Of a DNA stretch of 64,000 nucleotides, positions 32,517 through 43,559 are shown one piece after another. The position numbers and the translations under genes were made by a program. Below the pieces are notes generated by a model, which was not told the DNA's origin, made no database searches, and saw only the letters and a program-made list of their open reading frames with translations. The stretch's first letter is position 1. Each line of letters opens with the position of its first letter. The DNA comes from Adiantum capillus-veneris (Eukaryota; Streptophyta; Polypodiopsida; Polypodiales; Pteridaceae). Where the stretch lies: positions 80,870,260-80,934,259 of the forward strand of contig CM043948.1 in assembly GCA_014529385.2 (NCBI GenBank), in the 5' to 3' direction.

Positions 32517-34342
32517 TCAGTCCACAAAGGGGAGTAAGTCCAAATCTTTGCGAAAAGCTTCAAACTTATCACGAGACAATGCCTTTGTGTAACGATCTGC
32601 AAGGTTCTCCTGTGTTGGCACATAAGCCAAGCTGATCTTTCCTACTGAGAGCCTCTCCCTGTCATAATGGTAATGCACCTCAATGTGCTTTGTGCGAGCA
32701 TGAAAATATGGGTTCCTCGCAACTACTTGCACTCTGACTGTCAATATAGATAGTGTTGGGAGTGTCCTGTCCAAGACCCAAATCATCCATAAGGTGTCTG
32801 AGCCATACACACTCAACCGTAGCTGTGAAGACTGCCATGTACTCAGCCTCACCACTCGAAGTGGCCACAATAGGTTGCTTCTTGCTCAACCATGATATAC
32901 ATGAATAGAAAATCATGAAACAAAAACCACGTGGACACTCGTGTGTCAAAACAACCATCCCGATATGAGTCCAAAAAAGCATGTAAGTGTGGCGGCAATG
33001 ATCCCCCCTTGGGATAAAACAAGCCAAGATGTAAAGTGCCACTAAGGTACCAAAAACTCTTCTTGACAGACAGCCAATGCTTAGACCCTGGGCTATGTAT
33101 AAATTTGTTGACCTATGAGACTGCAAACTAAATATTTGGCCTCATGTTGCATACATAAATGAGGCAGCCAAGAGCAGTTTGGTAAAGAGTGACATCAGCA
33201 GGATTGCCAGCATCATGTAGACTCAACTTCAAACCTGTTTCCATGGGAGAGGCAATAGGTTTGCAATCTTCAAGTCCAAACTTACATAGCAATGTCTCTA
33301 TGTAACTTTTCTGACACAAGGAAATACCACTATCACAGTGCTTAAACTGTATGCCCAAATAATGATGCAACAACCCCAAATCTTTAATCCTGAAAGTAGC
33401 ATTCAAATCAGCCTTAAATTCAGCAACATGTCTCTCATTTGGTCCAGTGATCAGCAAATCATCGACATAAAGAACCACAATGAGAAGTACATCACCCTCA
33501 CACTTTACATACAATGTGCTTTCTCTTGGACTGTTACGAAAGCCTCGTTTGACCAAATGAGTGTCAGCTTTCTCATACCAAGCACAAGGAGATTGCTTCA
33601 ACCCATACGAAGCCTTCTTACATCTGCACACTTTGTCCTCTTGTCCTTTCTTGACAAAACCGTGAGGCTGCATTACATAAACATCCTCAAATATATCACC
33701 ACTCAAGAAAGCAGTAACAATGTCTGATCGATGTACATCCCAACCAAAATGAGCTGCAAATGCACATAGAAAATGCACACTAGTCATACGACAAGTGGGA
33801 GCAAATGTCTATTCATAATCTATGCCTTTTGCTGTGCATAACCCTTTGCAACAGTCGAGCCTTATGGCGATCGATCTCACCAACCGGCTTGCATTTCAAC
33901 TTGTAAACCCACTTTGTATCAATGGCCTTTTTGCCAGGAGGCAAATCACATAAAGTCCATGTGTCATTTTCTATAAGTGCATAATATTTTAATTGCATGG
34001 TAGCTATCCAATTTTTTGAATTCTGTGCTTCATCAAAAGATAGAGGTTCCTCAACATCATGTAAGCTAGACATAGCCAAAGCATAACAATCTCATGCATA
34101 AGATGCATGGCGAGATCCTGAATGAGTATGACTAGACAATGGTGCATCCAATTTACTATTACGCAATGTATGCATCAGCCATTTTGGCATACCTCTAGCC
34201 TGCTCATTTTCAACACTTTCCTCATCAAGTGTATCATGTACATCTACATTAGTAATAGGCTGATCGGTAACATTTTTAGAAATCCCCATAGGCTGTACAT
34301 CTGCCTCATTGGATTTTACATTCGAACTTCCAACATTAAAAA
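32517..34342 (-). pseudogene. CopA-4 pol: linker, RT and RNase H
   Basis: Minus strand, high to low: linker KNVTDQPITNVDVHDTLDEE and RGMPKWLMHTLRNS (34289-34092), TGA, the RT start SFDEAQNSKNWIATMQ with [17 protein letters not shown] (34079-33813), a frameshift, then RT open from 33787 to 33128 with DVHRSDIVTAFLSGDIFEDV, CAWYEKADTHLVKRGF, YVDDLLITGPN (intact catalytic DD) and LLHHYLGIQFKHCD. RNase H follows in broken frames with SKKQPIVATSSGEAEYMA and HTKHIEVHYHY-like sequence, ending LDLLPFVD and a stop at 32517. Several frameshifts make it non-functional. Confidence 0.9.
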
Positions 34343-34619
34343 TGTTGAAGATGATGAAACAGGAAACAGAAGGAAGACAGCAACTCAGAGTAGGAAGAAG
34401 ATGGAGAAGGAGAAGACACAGAGCTTGCGTATGAGATCTATGTAGTGTGTCTCTCTGTATTAGAATAATAGAGTATATAAACTTAGAGCTACAAAGCTTA
34501 TATGAAACCCTAAGAGATAAGGTGTCCTTTCACACCAGATGTCCAGGGGGAAAAACCCAGTGGGAGAAAAGTACCCCTGGTGAAGCGCGTATACACACTA
34601 TCACTACTACATGTCTACA
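34343..34619 (-). repeat. CopC 3' LTR (minus strand)
   Basis: 277 bp. On the plus strand it starts TGTTGAAGATGATG and ends ATGTCTACA. It contains GAGTATATAAACTTAG, the complement of a possible poly(A)/promoter region. Confidence 0.95.
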
Positions 34620-34629
34620 AATCCCCCCT
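34620..34629 (-). other. CopC polypurine tract
   Basis: On the minus strand AGGGGGGATT directly precedes the 3' LTR, identical to the CopA tract. Confidence 0.85.
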
Positions 34630-34666
34630 GTAGTGATAGTGTGAATCCGTACAAGGTAGCAGATCA

Positions 34667-35250
34667 TCATGTGTATGAGAGTAAGCCCAAAGCTTTTCGG
34701 AAAGCTTCAAACTTTTCTCGTGATAACGCCTTCGTAAATAGATCTGCAATGTTATCCTGTGTAGGACAGTAATTTAGTGTGATCTCCCCTGCATGTAGCC
34801 TTTCTCTGACATAGTGGTAGTGAACCTCTATGTGCTTTGTTCTTGCATGAAATACTGGATTCCTTGCAACTGCCATAGCACTCTGACTGTCAGTGAAAAT
34901 GGTAGTGGGTGCCTCTTGACACTCACAAAGATCTGCCAATAACCTACGTATCCATACACAATCAACTGTTGCCGTGAAAGCTGCCCTATACTCAGCTTCA
35001 CAAGTTGATGTAGCCACTGTGGGTTGCTTCTTGCTTAGCCAAGATATACATGCATTTCCCAAGAAAAAACAATTGCCACTTGTGGAATGTCGTGTGTCAA
35101 AATCACCAGCCCAATCTGAATCGCTGTAACCAAGAAGCTGCATAGAACTGTGCTTTCCATACATATCCCCCCTTGGAAAGAACATGGCAAGATTAGGGGT
35201 ACCTGAAAGGTAACGAAGTATGCGCTTCACAGCCTGCCAATGATGCATAC
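34667..35250 (-). pseudogene. CopC RNase H and RT C-terminus (frameshifted)
   Basis: After a frameshift near 35230-35260 the polyprotein continues with HHWQAVKRILRYLSGTPNLA, SDSDWAGDFDTRHSTSG, then copia RNase H with SKKQPTVATSTCEAEYRAAF, TDSQSAMAVARN and HTKHIEVHYHYVRERL. It ends FRKALGLLSYT and a stop at 34667. All the usual RNase H blocks are present. The frame differs by 2 from the upstream part. Confidence 0.92.
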
Positions 35251-36156
35251 CTGGGATTGTGAAACCCCAAATTGAATGTCTGGACGAGTGTTGCCTGCCA
35301 AATATATCAAGCAACCAACCGCTGCTGCATAAGTATGTACATCAAAAGGTTCTCCAGCAACGTGCATGCTCAACTTTGATCCAGTTTCTACGGGTGTAGA
35401 GATTGGTTTACAATTTTGCATACCAAACTTGTCCAAAATTTTATGCAAATATTTTGCCTGCAACATGTATATGCCATCCTCTGATTGCACAAACTGAATA
35501 CCCAAGTAATAATGTAGCAAACCAAGATCAGACATCTCAAAGGTTTTTCTCAAAGCATCTTTAAACGTTTCAATTTCATTTGCATTATTGCCTGTAAGAA
35601 GCATATCATCCACATAAAGTGTTAGCATAATGAGAACTCCATCTCTCTTTTTGACATACAAAGTACTTTCTGTTGGACTATTCTGAAATCCCTGGCCAAT
35701 CAAATAAGTATGTATCTTCTCATACCATGCTCTTGGAGCCTGTTTGAGACCATACAGAGCTTTACGCAATCTACATACCTTTTGCTCTTGACCTTTTACA
35801 ACAAAACCACTTGGTTGACTTACATAAAATTCTTCCTGCAAATCACCATTCAAAAAAGCAGTTTTGATATCCAACTGATGCACTTTCCAACCATGATGAG
35901 CAGCAATTGCAACTAGTGATCTAACTGTGGACGCACGAGAAGTAGGAGCAAAGGTTTCATCATAATCTATGCCTTTCTCTTGTGCATAGCCTTTTGCCAC
36001 AAGCCTTGCTTTGTACCTGTCAACAATACCATCTTGTTTCGTTTTTACCTTAAAAACCCACTTTGTACCAATAGGCTTTTCACCTGTAGGCAAGTCCACT
36101 AGATCCCATGTATGATTCTTATGAATAGAATCAATTTCTTGCTGCATAGCATCTTT
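35227..36156 (-). pseudogene. CopC reverse transcriptase
   Basis: In the same frame as gag and integrase, starting just after the TAG at 36159-36157. It contains [71 protein letters not shown] and YVDDMLLTGNN with both catalytic Asp present. The thumb ISTPVETGSKLSM is followed by a frameshift near 35250. Confidence 0.94.
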
Positions 36157-37449
36157 CTACTGAACACACTCTAAAGATTTTTCAAATGAATCAGGCTCAT
36201 CTACATCACAAAGAGTGCGAAAGCAAGCCAAATCTACTTCCTCTCTGCCAAAAGTAGTACCAGCACGTGTTTTTCGTGGCAACGGTGCATCCAACTTGAT
36301 ATCCTGCAAAGTTTTCTGAACCCATTTAGGCAAGGTTCTTTCTTCCCTGAGAACTTCTTGCTCTTCATGCACAATTTCCTCTACATCATGAGGTGTCACA
36401 TGCTGATCAAAAGATTGATCAAGATTATCAACCTGTTGTGATTCTTGATTCTCCACAAAAGAAGGAAGCAAACCTTCAAATACATCATGTGTCTGCATAT
36501 GCCGTACATCAAAAGCAACCATAGGTTGAGCAGTAGTTTTTGCAAAAATTACATCACGACTTTCAAAAATCTTGTTTGTAGTAGGATTGTAAAGTCTATA
36601 ACCTTTACTTCCACTATTGTACCCCACAAATATACATTTGATTGCCTTATCATCAAGCTTCCCACGTAACTGCTGAGGGATGTGAGCATAAGCAAGACAA
36701 CCAAAAACACGAAGATAACTGACTGAAGGTTTTCTGTCATACCAAGCTTCAAATGGAGTAATGGTTTTCAAGGCACGAGTAGGACACCTGTTCAAAACAT
36801 GTGCTGCACAAGCAACTGCCTCCATCCATAGCTTATGAGGCAAACTCTTAGCCTTGAGCATACATCTAGCCGTCTCCATTAAAGACCTGTTCTTCCTTTT
36901 TGCAACACCATTCTGTTGTGGTGTGTATGGCATAGTGCATTGGTGTTTAATGCCTTTCATTCCCAAAAAATCCTTAAATGCACCTGACATGTATTCACCT
37001 CCTCGATCGGTACGAAGAGTCTGTACTTTGCAACGTGTTTCATTTTCAACCATGGCGACATAATGTTGAAAAACTGCAAACAGATCTGACTTTGCTTTGA
37101 GTGGATACACCCAACAAAACCTGGAAAAGTCATCAATGAAGGTCACAAAATAAAGGTTGTTTCCTTTAGCTGGCATCCTCATAGGACCACATACATCACT
37201 GTGTACAAGCTGCAACTTTCGTGTTCCTCTAACTGAACCATCCTGCGAAAATGAAAATCTGTGCATCTTTCCAAGAACGCAACCTTCACATACATGTCTT
37301 GGTGGCATCTCCAATAAAGACAAATCATGCACCATATTATGATGTTGTAAAGTCATCAAACTGCCATAACTAACATGCCCAAATCTAGCATGCCACAACT
37401 CAGCATCCTGCATGGCCTGAGTCTTTGTTTCTGCAATACATACCTGAAT
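36157..37449 (-). pseudogene. CopC integrase with K at the expected catalytic Glu
   Basis: The frame continues from gag-protease after the TAG at 37452-37450 and is open to the TAG at 36157. It has pre-integrase LWHARFGHVSYGSL, an HxxxC zinc region with HVCEGCVLGKMHR, core motifs HSDVCGPM and LRTDRGGEYMS, and then QQNGVAKRKNRSL. Copia integrases normally have NGVAER at this place, with Glu completing the DDE triad; here the codon is AAA (Lys). The C-terminal part has FGCLAYAHIPQQLRGKLD, FVGYNSGSKGYRLYNP and the linker LPKWVQKTLQDIKLDAPLP. Confidence 0.94.
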
Positions 37450-38829
37450 CTACTTTTCATAACGATCTATCACAAATAGTCCATTTTCCAGCGTACCTGT
37501 AGTGATAAGAGAATAACCATTCTCTCGATCTCGTACAACACATCTGTCATCCTCAAAAATGACCCGAAGACCATTTTTTGCAAGAGAGGATACAGACAAC
37601 AAATTCTTCTTGATCCCTAGAACATATAAGACATCTGGAAAGCATAAATCTGAACCATCTGAAATGGTAATCAAAATCTTACCAACGCCTTTGATTGGAT
37701 AAGAAGCATTATTTGCACATGTCACCTTCTTTCCTGCTGGAGCTGCATCCAATAACCAAAACAAACCCTTCCTTGAAGTAATATGCCTGGATGCACCACT
37801 ATCAAAGTACCAAATCATTTGTGTCTTGTCAACACTGTAAGCAGAAAAATCTGAACATACTACAAAAGCATAAGAATCCTGCACAAAGTTTGCAGACTCT
37901 TCTTTAGCTGTAGAAGAATCACCAGAAGCTGAAACAACCAAACTTGACTCTTTCTTCTTTTCTTTAGCAATTCGCTTTTTACACTCACTAATGTAGTGAC
38001 CAGGTTTCTTGCAGTAGTGACATTTACCTTTCTTCTTGGACTTGTCGGAATCACCTTTAGACTTCTCTGAAGATTGTCCTGCACTAGACTTGGAGTAATG
38101 AGCACTCTCTTTACCCTTGTTTTTGTTATGTACAACAAGAGCATGATCCATACCATCCACCTGTAAAGACTTGTTCTTACGTGATTGATCCTCCTGCAAT
38201 AGCAAAGCCACTAACTCTTCAAAATGAAGAGGCTCAGGATTAGCTCGCAAAGACAAAGTCAAAGAAGTCTGAAAAGTCAAATAAGATGGTGGTAGTGAAT
38301 TGAGTGTTTTGGAAACCAAGTCCTTCTCTGGAATCACTTCATCAATGCTAAGCAATTGCTCTTTAAGATCCCTGATTTTTGTAAGATGCTCGACAATATC
38401 ATCACCTTCGTCCATCTGTATTTTGTCAAGTTGTTTCTTCAAAAACTCTATTCTGGCAGCGTTTCTTCCTCCAAACATAGCTTGCAGAGTGTTCCAAGCA
38501 TCCTCAGAAGTTCTGCAAGATCTGATATGTGGTGTGATTGTCCTCTTTACGATTAAGGCAATCACAGCCATAGCTTGTGCATCTTTAGTATCCCATCTCT
38601 TTTGCTCTGGAGTGACTTGTGAGGGTCTTGCACCAACCGCTGCACCACGACCAGGCGTGGCAGGTGCAATGCTAACTGGACGAACTTCATCTCCAGATAC
38701 ATAATCCCACAATCCTTTACCAACCAAAACATTTTTGGCCATAAAAGACCAAAGAGAATAGTTGGTACCATCCAATTTGTCTTCGGATGTAAACGCACCA
38801 AAAATCTCTTTCTCCGTAGATTGAGCCAT
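37450..38829 (-). pseudogene. CopC gag and protease (open 459 codons)
   Basis: The start ATG (38829, MAQSTEKEIFGAF) opens a UBN2-type gag with LDGTNYSLWSFMAKNVL and FLKKQLDKIQMDEGDD. It continues through a CCHC knuckle CHYCKKPGHYISEC, a Lys-rich segment, protease WYFDSGASRHIT with intact DSG, and CANNASYPIKGVGK. The frame is uninterrupted to TAG at 37452. Because this stop lies at the protease/pre-integrase boundary and the same frame continues, a low level of readthrough is conceivable, but simple inactivation is more likely. Confidence 0.93.
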
Positions 38830-39080
38830 ACTGAAGAAAATCTGTCAAAAAGCACACCCTCTTGATCTAAACGCCTCCAAAAAGTAACTTCTGCTACGCT
38901 GCTAAGAACAAAATTCTGAGGGCTCGAACGGCTTCGAAAGGGGGGTAAAACCCCAGGTCACCTACTCAGAATATTCCCGGAACTTCGAGGATGCTCCCAC
39001 GAGCAAATTTTCCGAAAACTGCCTGAAAACTGCGATTGCGCGCGCGGATGCGAAAACGGAAGTAGAGGCTTTGGAAATCA

Positions 39081-39096
39081 CCTTGCTCTGATACCA
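39081..39096 (-). other. CopC primer-binding site
   Basis: The complement of TGGTATCAGAGCAAGG lies 2 bp inside the 5' LTR. It is an exact initiator tRNA-Met type core. Confidence 0.94.
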
Positions 39097-39098
39097 AT

Positions 39099-39375
39099 TG
39101 TTGAAGATGATGAAACAGGAAACAGAAGGAAGACAGCAACTCAGAGTAGGAAGAAGATGGAGAAGGAGAAGACACAGAGCTTGCGTACGAGATCTCTGTA
39201 GTCTGTCTCTCTGTATTAGAATAATAGAGTATATAAACTCAGAGCTACAAATCTTATATGAAACCCTAAAAGATAAGGTGCCCTTTCACACCAGATGTCC
39301 AGGGGGAAAAACCCAGTGAGAGAAAAGTGCCCCTGGTGAAGCGCGTATACACACTAACACTACTACATGTCTACA
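39099..39375 (-). repeat. CopC 5' LTR (minus strand)
   Basis: 277 bp, same termini as 34343-34619, 10 substitutions between the two. Confidence 0.95.
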
Positions 39376-39864
39376 GAAAAGAGGCAACAAAGTGTCATAA
39401 ATGTCCTGTGAGCTTACATTACTATCTCTAGTACATGACAACAAGGGCTGAACAGAATTTTCCACAAACACTACATCCCATGAAACCAAAATACGCTTTG
39501 TGTGGATGATACAACCTGTAACCTTTGCTTTCAGCACTATAACCAACAGAAATATATTTGGAAGCATTATCATCCAATTTTCTACATTGTGTTTGTGGCA
39601 CCAAAGCATATGCCCAACAGCCAAAAATAGGCATGTGCTCAATAGAAGGTTTTCTATCATGCCATGCTTCATATGGAGCAATAGACTGCAAAGCTTTTGT
39701 AGGACACCTGTTAAGTACATAAGTGGTACACATGATGGCCTCAAGCCAAAAAGAATGTGGCAAAGCTTGACTTTTGACCATACATCGTGCCATTTCAGTA
39801 ATTTTTTCTCTCACCAACACCATTTTGCTAAGGTGTATAAGGTGCACTACATTGGTGTTTATCC
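39376..39864 (-). pseudogene. CopA-4 integrase C-terminal part
   Basis: Minus strand: integrase from just before the catalytic Glu region (altered here, VLVREKI) through MARCMVKSQALPHSFWLEAI, RCPTKALQSIAPYEAWHDR, FGCWAYALVPQTQ and KGYRLYHP to SRDSNVSSQDIYDTLLPLF, where CopC is inserted. It ends toward higher coordinates at the inversion breakpoint near 39864. Confidence 0.88.
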
Positions 39865-40128
39865 AGAATACAACCTCCATGCTCTTGTGTCGCTGACCAT
39901 CTCCTTCGAGTTTAGTGTATCACACAGGCCACAGGCAGCAGCTCCTACTCGCTACACCTGGGAGAAGGACTCTGTATACATAGATGTGATCGACAAACGC
40001 TTGTGTATAGAAGAGCCAGGGCGACCTTTGGAGGAGCTTACTACTATACTGACACAGACGTTACATGATGCAGCAGCAGAGGCATACCCACACACACAGC
40101 CTAAGCAGACACGACGTTCTGGGAGCAT
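39865..40128 (+). other. Unrelated filler segment at the inversion junction
   Basis: About 264 bp that match no CopA sequence lie between the inverted CopA-4 and the plus-strand CopA-5. The plus strand is open and reads ALVSLTISFEFSVSHRPQ, then PTRYTWEKDSVYIDVIDKRL, PLEELTTILTQTLHDAAAEA and ending PHTQPKQTRRSGS. The style (V-x-L-x-I followed by a T-R-Y-x-W-E block) resembles the stretch after the endonuclease domain of LINE-type retrotransposons. That is an impression only. The codon usage is more GC-rich than the flanking element, which supports a different origin. Confidence 0.6.
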
Positions 40129-42410
40129 ATGGTGTTGCTGAGAGGAAAAACATGTCACTTACAAAAATGGCATGATGTATGGTCAAAAGTCAAGCTTTGC
40201 CGCATTCCGTTTGGCTTGAGGCCATCATGTGTGCCACCTATGTACTAAACAGGTGTCCTACAAAATCTTTGTAGTCTATTACTCCATATGAAGCATGGCA
40301 TGATAGAAGAAAACCTTCTATTGAGCACATGTGTATTTTTGGATGTTTGGCATATGCTTTGGTGCCACAAAGATAGCGCAAAAAAATGGATGATAAGACT
40401 GTCAAATGTATTTTTGTTGGTTATAGTGCTGAAACCAAAGAGTACAGGTTGTATCACCCACAAACAAAACATATTTTGGTTTCATGGGATGTAGTGTTTG
40501 TGGAAGATTCTGTTCAACCCTTGCTGTCATGTACTAGAGAAAGTAATGTAAGGTCACAGGACATTTATGACACTTTGTGGCCTCTTTTCGGTGGTGGAAA
40601 TACGAATGTAAGTTCCAATGAGGCAAATGTACAGCCTATGTGGGTTTCTGAAATTATTACAGATCAGCCTATTACTGATGCAGATGTACATGATGTACTT
40701 GATGAGGAAAGGCTGAAAATGAGCATGCTAGAGGTATGCCAAAATGGCTGGTGCACACTTTGCATGACAGTAAATTGGATGCACCTTTGTCTAGTCGTAC
40801 TCATTCAGGATCTCACCATGCATCTTATGCATTAGATTGTTATGATTTGGCTATGTCTAGCTTACATCATGTTGAGGAGCCTCTGTCTTTTGATGAAGCA
40901 CAAAATTCAAAAAATTGGATGGCTGCCATGCAATCAGAATATGATGCACATATAGAAAATGACACATGGACTTTATGTGATTTGCCTCCTGGCAAAAAGG
41001 GCATTGGTACGAAGTGGGTTTACAAGTTGAAACGCAAGCCGGATGGTGAGATCAATCGCCATAAGGCTCGACTTGTTACAAAGGGTTATGCATAGCAAAA
41101 AGGCATAGATTATCAAGAGACTTTTGCTCCTACTTGTCGTATGACTACTGTGTGTTTTCTATGTGCATTGGCAGCTCATTTTGGTTGGGATATACATCAA
41201 TCACACATTGTTACTGCTTTCTTGAATGGTGACATGTTTGAGGAAGTTTATGTAACGCAGTCTCGCGGTTTTGTCATAAAAGGACAAGAGGACAAAGTGT
41301 GCAGATGTAAGAAGGCTTCGTATGGGTTGAAGCAATCTCCTTGTGCTTGGTATGAGAAATCTGACACTCATTTGGTCAAACGAGGCTTTCGTAACAGTCC
41401 AAGAGAAAGAACATTGTATGTAAAGTGTGAGGGTGATGTACTTCTCATTGTGGTTCTTTATGTTGATGATTTGCTAATCACTAGACCAAATGAGAGACAT
41501 GTGTTGAATTTAAGGTTGATTTGAATGCTACTTTCAAGATGAAAGGTTTGGGGTTGTTCCATCATTACTTGGGTATACAGTTTAAGCAATGTGATGGTGG
41601 TATTGTCTTGTGTCAAAAAAGTTACATAGAGACATTGCTATGTAAGTTTGAACATGAGGATTGCAAACCTATTGCCACTCCCATGGAAACAGGTTTGAAA
41701 TTGAGTCTACATGATGCTGGCGATCCTACTGATGTCACTCTTTATCAAATTGTTGTTGGCTGCCTCATTTATGTATGCAACACGAGGCTGGATATTCAGT
41801 TTGCAGTCTCACAGGTCAGAAGATTTATGCATAGCCCAGGGTTTAAGCATTTGCAGGCTGTCAAGAGAATTTTCCGCTACCTTAGTGGCACTTTACATCT
41901 TGGATTTTTTTATCCCAAGGGGGGATCATTACTGCCAGACTTACATGCTTTTTTGGACTCAGATTGGGCTGGTTGTTTTGACACGTGAGTGTCCACAAGT
42001 GGTTTTTGTTTCATGCTTGGCAATTCATGTACATCATGGTTGAGAAAGAAGCAACCTATTGTGGCCACTTCAAGTGGTGAGGCTGAGTATAGGAAAGTCT
42101 TCACAGCTACGGTTGAGTGTGTATGGCTCAGACGCCTGACTGATTTGGGTGTTGGACAGGACAGTGCCAACACTATCTACACTGATAGTCAGAGCGCATT
42201 GGCAGTGGCGAGGAACCTAGTTTTTCATGCTCGCACAAAGCACATTGAGGTGCATTACCACTATGTCAGTGAGAGTCTCTCAGCAAGAGAGATCAGCTTG
42301 GCTCATGTGCCAACATAGGACAACCTTGCAGATCTTTTCACAAAGGCATTGTCTCATGAGAAGCTTGAAGCTTTCCACAAAGCTTTGGGCTTACTCCCCT
42401 TTGTGGACTG
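40129..42410 (+). pseudogene. CopA-5 pol: integrase end, RT, RNase H
   Basis: Integrase GVAERKNMSLTKMA keeps the catalytic-type Glu. It is followed by FWLEAIMCATYVLNRCPT, FGCLAYALVPQR-like sequence and the linker with MPKWLVHTLHDSKLDAPLSS. RT has [17 protein letters not shown], a TAG at 41093, DIHQSHIVTAFLNGDMFEEV and YVDDLLITRPN (about 41458). After a frameshift near 41520 come LFHHYLGIQFKQCDGG, a TGA at 41986 and RNase H SGEAEYRKVFTATVECVW and TDSQSALAVARN, with a further stop at 42316. It ends LGLLPFVD at about 42410. At least five lesions. Confidence 0.92.
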
Positions 42411-42476
42411 ATCCTATCCTCAGGGCATGGAACTTCCCTTTACTCATGTGCCAGCTCTCGTTCACCGCATCACTCC

Positions 42477-42486
42477 AGGGGGGATT
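42477..42486 (+). other. CopA-5 polypurine tract
   Basis: AGGGGGGATT before the 3' LTR, identical to CopA-1. Confidence 0.85.
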
Positions 42487-42713
42487 TGTTACCACATACA
42501 TGTGGTAGTGATGGGTGTGAACACACTAGGACCGTCGGGGCATTTTTTCCCTCTTTAGGAGGTTTTTTCCCCCGTGCATTGTATATACGCCCATCACTCT
42601 AGGGCTTTCTATCTTTCCATTGCACACTAAGTAACACACTCTCTATTGTGTGCCTTGAGCTTCCTTCGTCTTCTCCAAACTGTGTGCGTTTATCTGCAAC
42701 CCTAATTCCAACA
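42487..42713 (+). repeat. CopA-5 3' LTR
   Basis: 227 bp, TGTTACCACATACATG...TTCCAACA. Confidence 0.93.
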
Positions 42714-43559
42714 GTTCATGCCATCCCTTGATGAAATCTTTAATCCTCATTTTTATTGTTTGCAGAAGTTATGGTCTTATGAGTCCCCATTGCATGGTGA
42801 TGTTTAACCTGAACTCCTCATCCTCTTTTTGTTTCTACCTTTGGATTTTCTTTTGTAGCCAATGTTGCTTCCTACCAAAGGCTTCCTCTTTCTTTCTGAT
42901 AGCCTCCTCCCTTTATTGTAAGAGATAGACCCAATGTTTAGCTACTGCCCCAGCTTATTTCAGGCCATGTTTGGCAAGCAACTACTATGTTGCTTTGTTT
43001 CTTAGCATGAGCATATTTTTAGACTGGCTTGTGGAAGTTGTTCAGCTAGACTAGCCCATGTCCTTGAAGTCATTTGGGGGTTGGCCTTTGGGTGCCTTAG
43101 CTCCCCCTTGTGGGCTAGCTCTTTAGGTGGCTTTACTTGTACTTCCTACTATTGAAGGGCCTTTTCCGTGATCCCCCTCCTCCTCATCCTTGTCACCACA
43201 TCCTTGCTCATCCTCACTCTTTTCATCTTCTTTCCACTTCCCTTCCCCTTTTCTCCCTATGTGGTGCTATCTTCTTTATCATCCTTTGGATTGCTCGCCT
43301 AATCATGTGCTTGGAGACTCGCTGCTCTAACTATTACCATGCCATCAAGAAGCATTGTTTCCTACTCTAGAAAGGATGTATCTGTGTCCTTGCATGATGC
43401 CTCCAGCTCATCTATATCATCTATGTTGATATAGGCTCCTCCATGTTGGTGTAGGAGGCTCTGGATGGCCTTAGAGACTACTGAAAATGGAGCGATATGA
43501 TCTTACCTCATATTGTAGCACTTGATTTTCCACTTTGAGGCTTTGAATTTGTCTTGATA
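42714..43559. other. No clear gene; possibly the 3' part of the adjacent gypsy relic
   Basis: Pyrimidine-rich on the plus strand. On the minus strand a few protein-like fragments adjoin the integrase relic, but nothing I recognise. No LTR edge was found. Confidence 0.4.

Larger units (their letters stand above)
34343..39375 (-). mobile_element. CopC: nearly complete copia element nested in CopA-4
   Basis: 5,033 bp with equal 277-bp LTRs (34343-34619 and 39099-39375) whose minus-strand ends are TGTAGACATG and CTTCAACA. They differ at 10 positions (about 3.6%). The flanks AAAAA (34338-34342) and GAAAA (39376-39380) fit a 5-bp target duplication with one later mutation. The PBS, gag, protease, integrase, RT, RNase H and polypurine tract are all present in order. 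Only two stops and one frameshift were found in the coding region. It is the most complete element in the window and belongs to a lineage related to CopA, with similar gag, knuckle and linker motifs. Confidence 0.96.
32291..39864 (-). mobile_element. CopA-4: 3' half of a CopA element, inverted, with CopC nested in it
   Basis: On the minus strand it begins in integrase at about 39864 (aligning with CopA-1 position ~9328) and continues to 39376. It is interrupted by CopC (39375-34343) and resumes at 34342 with the linker, RT and RNase H, ending in a shortened 3' LTR (32441-32291). It carries the TGA at the ASYA codon (34092), also present in CopA-1 at 10075. The LTR variants pair it with CopA-2. 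The outer flank on the minus strand is TTTTA. Confidence 0.87.
40129..42713 (+). mobile_element. CopA-5: 3' half of a CopA element
   Basis: Starts inside integrase at ATGGTGTTGCTGAGAGG, equivalent to CopA-1 position ~9369. It runs through the linker, RT, RNase H and polypurine tract to a 3' LTR at 42487-42713. It probably formed one element with CopA-3. The flank after the LTR is GTTCA. Confidence 0.9.

Noticed and set aside
39500-40141. One 213-codon plus-strand gene
   Set aside because: Its first half is antisense to CopA-4 integrase. Only the part from about 39865 (the filler) looks like genuine coding sequence.
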